This document shows, in pieces, positions 40,633-42,194 of a stretch of 42,194 nucleotides of DNA. Position 1 is the stretch's first letter. The number at the start of each line of letters is the position of its first letter. Both the position numbers and the translations under genes were made by a program. The notes beneath the pieces are model-generated. The model made no database searches, had not been told where the DNA came from, and worked only from the letters and a program-made list of their open reading frames with translations. The stretch comes from Selenomonas ruminantium subsp. ruminantium ATCC 12561 (GTDB lineage Bacteria; Bacillota; Negativicutes; Selenomonadales; Selenomonadaceae), in NCBI RefSeq assembly GCF_000424065.1, contig NZ_AUJE01000034.1:1-42194 (forward strand), in the 5' to 3' direction.

Positions 40633-41715
40633 ATGCGTAACAAGAAACTCTGCGCTGCTGTATTAGCTGCAACTATCGGTTTTGGTTTTATGGCCAGCGC
40701 CCCCAGTTCTGAAGCAGCTACGCGCGCAGAACTGGCTCAGATTTCGGTTAACCAGAAAGGCACCAACTTCCAGTATTGGAATAAAGATGCCAAATCCTAT
40801 CAGGCCCTTGTAAGCTATGTAAAAGATGTCACCAATCCAAAGAGCAAAAACTTCATCCCTGTAGAAGACCGTATTGCGGTATTCGATTTGGACGGTACGT
40901 TGATTTGCGAAACGACGCCTTCCTATTTTGAATGGATGATGTATCTCGAACGCGCACTTAATGACCCCACCTACACACCGAAAGCAGAAGATCGCGAATA
41001 CGCCAAAGTCGTAAAAAAAGCTATCTATGAAACCGGCATCCCCGGTGATATGGAACGCAAAGAAGCAAAATCCCAGGCATCGGTATTTGCTGGCATGACG
41101 CTGCCGGAATATGAAGCTTATGTCAAGAAATTCATGGAAACACCGGCTGAAGGCATGAATAACCTAAAACGCGGTGATTCCTTCTACCTTCCGATGGTTG
41201 AAGTCGTATCCTATCTCCATGCCAACAATTTCAAGATTTTCATTGTCTCCGGCTCTGACCGTCAGGCTCTGCGTATTCTGACCGATGGCATTATGCCGAT
41301 TGAAAAGGACAACATCATCGGCACCGATGTTTGGAATCTGGCCTCCCATCAGGGCAATACCGACGGGCTGGACTACCTCTATGAGAAAAACGATGAAGTC
41401 ATCCGCGGCGAATTCGTCCTCAAAGATGTCAAGATGAACAAGGTTTCCAACATTGCCCGCGAAATCGGCAAGCAGCCGGTACTCGCCTTTGGCAATTCCT
41501 CTGGTGATTCCAGTATGTTCAACTACACCATCACCAACAATAAATACAAGGCACTTGCCTTCTCCCTGCTCTGTGATGATACCGAACGCGAACTGGGCAA
41601 CCAGAAGAAAGCCGACAAGATGCGTGCTTCCTGCGAAAAATACGGTTGGATTCCCGTATCCATGCGCGACGATTTCAAGACGATTTACGGCGATAATGTA
41701 ACCCGCGCAAAATAA
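40633..41715 (+). CDS. Exported HAD-family phosphatase
   Basis: This 360-residue protein has a signal peptide (about 1-28, SSEAA) and a HAD phosphatase fold with motif I DLDGT (D85, D87), motif II VSGSD (about 205-209) and motif IV FGNSSGDSSMF (GDSS from about 291). The cap inserted between motifs I and II is helical and long. It resembles bacterial SerB-like/acid phosphatase HAD proteins that act in the periplasm on phosphomonoesters; its substrate is unknown. GGGAGG lies 10 bases before the ATG. It is monocistronic, with its own terminator, and lies between two parS sites and next to an IS element end. A longer in-frame start at 40480 would run back through parS site 3 and is rejected. Confidence 0.88.
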   Translation: MRNKKLCAAVLAATIGFGFMASAPSSEAATRAELAQISVNQKGTNFQYWNKDAKSYQALVSYVKDVTNPKSKNFIPVEDRIAVFDLDGTLICETTPSYFEWMMYLERALNDPTYTPKAEDREYAKVVKKAIYETGIPGDMERKEAKSQASVFAGMTLPEYEAYVKKFMETPAEGMNNLKRGDSFYLPMVEVVSYLHANNFKIFIVSGSDRQALRILTDGIMPIEKDNIIGTDVWNLASHQGNTDGLDYLYEKNDEVIRGEFVLKDVKMNKVSNIAREIGKQPVLAFGNSSGDSSMFNYTITNNKYKALAFSLLCDDTERELGNQKKADKMRASCEKYGWIPVSMRDDFKTIYGDNVTRAK

Positions 41716-41742
41716 ACAATATTCTCTATCTATAAACCTATG

Positions 41743-41796
41743 AGGCTGTGAAAATCTGCTGCGTTATTGATGATGGCGGGATTTTCACAGCCTTTT
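41743..41796 (+). terminator. Terminator of the exported phosphatase gene
   Basis: A 14-bp stem (AGGCTGTGAAAATC with GATTTTCACAGCCT) with a 23-base loop is followed by TTTT. It lies 28 bases after the stop. Confidence 0.85.
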
Positions 41797-41811
41797 GTTT
41801 CACGTGAAACA
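41796..41811. other. parS site 4 (perfect)
   Basis: TGTTTCACGTGAAACA is the exact palindromic consensus of chromosomal parS. It follows the phosphatase terminator. Confidence 0.93.
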
Positions 41812-41860
41812 AAAATTCACCTACAAGGAAAAAGCGCATCGTCTAGCGAATACATAGCTC

Positions 41861-41989
41861 TTGACACTCCCCATGCCTAAAGGCAGGGGATTCTTGGTTC
41901 GCTGAACACTGCGGCCTAGCCGTAACCAGTTCGACTTACACGTTCTCCCCAAGCGTAAATTCCCGTGTGTCCCACGGTACTAATTTATG
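41861..41989 (-). ncRNA. Probable omega-RNA (TnpB guide RNA) region
   Basis: The noncoding stretch between the tnpB stop and the element end is the usual place of the reRNA/omega-RNA scaffold that guides TnpB. Its 3' part holds the GGGG-hairpin. In this orientation the guide would be read from about 41860 downward, that is, the sequence next to parS site 4. The exact 5' boundary is unknown. Confidence 0.55.
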
Positions 41990-42193
41990 TTAAGCAACCT
42001 GTTTTTGTTCTATTGCCTTTCGCAGTATATTTATTGCTGCATTGGCATCTCGGTCATGATGTGAACCACATGCAGGGCAAGTCCAATCCCTGATACCAAG
42101 ATTCTTAGTTTCCTTGTTCTGGTATCCGCATTTTGAACAGGTCTGGCTTGACGGGTAGAATGTATCTACCTTCAAAATTTCAGAGCCATGCAA
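41990..42193 (-). CDS. TnpB, C-terminal fragment (cut by window edge)
   Basis: The last 67 residues of an IS200/IS605-family TnpB, an RNA-guided nuclease. The zinc finger is visible as CSKCGYQNKE and CPACGS, with the preceding TFYPSSQTCSKCGY. The RuvC-III motif is HDRDANAAINIL, with the catalytic Asp intact. The rest lies outside the window, so it is not possible to tell if the gene is complete. The Met at 42193 is internal. Confidence 0.92.
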   Translation of the reverse strand: MHGSEILKVDTFYPSSQTCSKCGYQNKETKNLGIRDWTCPACGSHHDRDANAAINILRKAIEQKQVA

Positions 42194-42194
42194 T

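Larger units (their letters stand above)
41861..42194 (-). mobile_element. Right end of an IS200/IS605-type (tnpB) element
   Basis: The element end carries the typical right-end hairpin: on the minus strand GGGG/CCCC and GCCT/AGGC pair around 41869-41889, then GTGTCAA ends at about 41861. It includes the C-terminal part of tnpB and extends beyond the window. The left end and any Y1 transposase are not visible. Confidence 0.85.

Overview
The window looks like chromosome from a Gram-negative member of the Firmicutes (Negativicutes, most likely Selenomonadaceae such as Selenomonas or a close relative). The pointers are an SLH-domain outer-membrane porin ending in a C-terminal Phe, of the type that links outer membrane to peptidoglycan in this class; a Wza-like export protein; periplasmic signal peptides; strong AAGGAGG-type ribosome binding sites; and Firmicutes-like regulators (RpiR, LacI). 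Four ParB-binding parS sites between about 34.8 and 41.8 kb suggest that the right-hand part lies near the replication origin.

Layout. 0.2-1.7 kb: two unknown membrane-anchored proteins. 1.7-12.1 kb (minus strand): a starch/alpha-glucoside locus with an RpiR regulator, a one-piece PTS permease (IIC-IIB-IIA), a cytoplasmic GH13 alpha-glucosidase, a HAD sugar-phosphatase overlapping it, an SLH porin and a large secreted amylopullulanase-like enzyme. Together these could degrade starch outside the inner membrane, pass oligosaccharides through the outer membrane, import and phosphorylate them, then dephosphorylate or hydrolyse them inside. 12.3-14.8 kb: a small sigma-70-family factor, a polysaccharide export protein and a LacI regulator. 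14.9-18.4 kb: a compact folate operon folE-folP-folB-folK/DHFR (bifunctional fusion) with ung at its end. 18.6-20.9 kb: a PHP phosphoesterase, a secreted peptidoglycan amidase and a broken STAS-kinase gene.

21-32 kb (minus strand): a pentose locus with a LysR regulator, an MFS sugar symporter, ribulokinase (araB), L-arabinose isomerase (araA) and a complete YtfQ-YtfR-YtfT-YjfF furanose ABC importer. No ribulose-5-phosphate 4-epimerase is present. Between araA and ytfQ lies a cluster of roughly 100-bp palindromic repeats with a conserved loop; another copy sits at the left edge of the window. A TGTTCGARCACA motif precedes both transport units and may be a shared operator.

32-42 kb: a CpdB-like periplasmic nucleotidase, a candidate small RNA, sbcD-sbcC, a divergent aspartate/glutamate racemase and LysR pair, an exported HAD phosphatase, and the right end of an IS200/IS605-type element with the C-terminus of TnpB and its probable omega-RNA region. 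No tRNA, rRNA or CRISPR array was seen.
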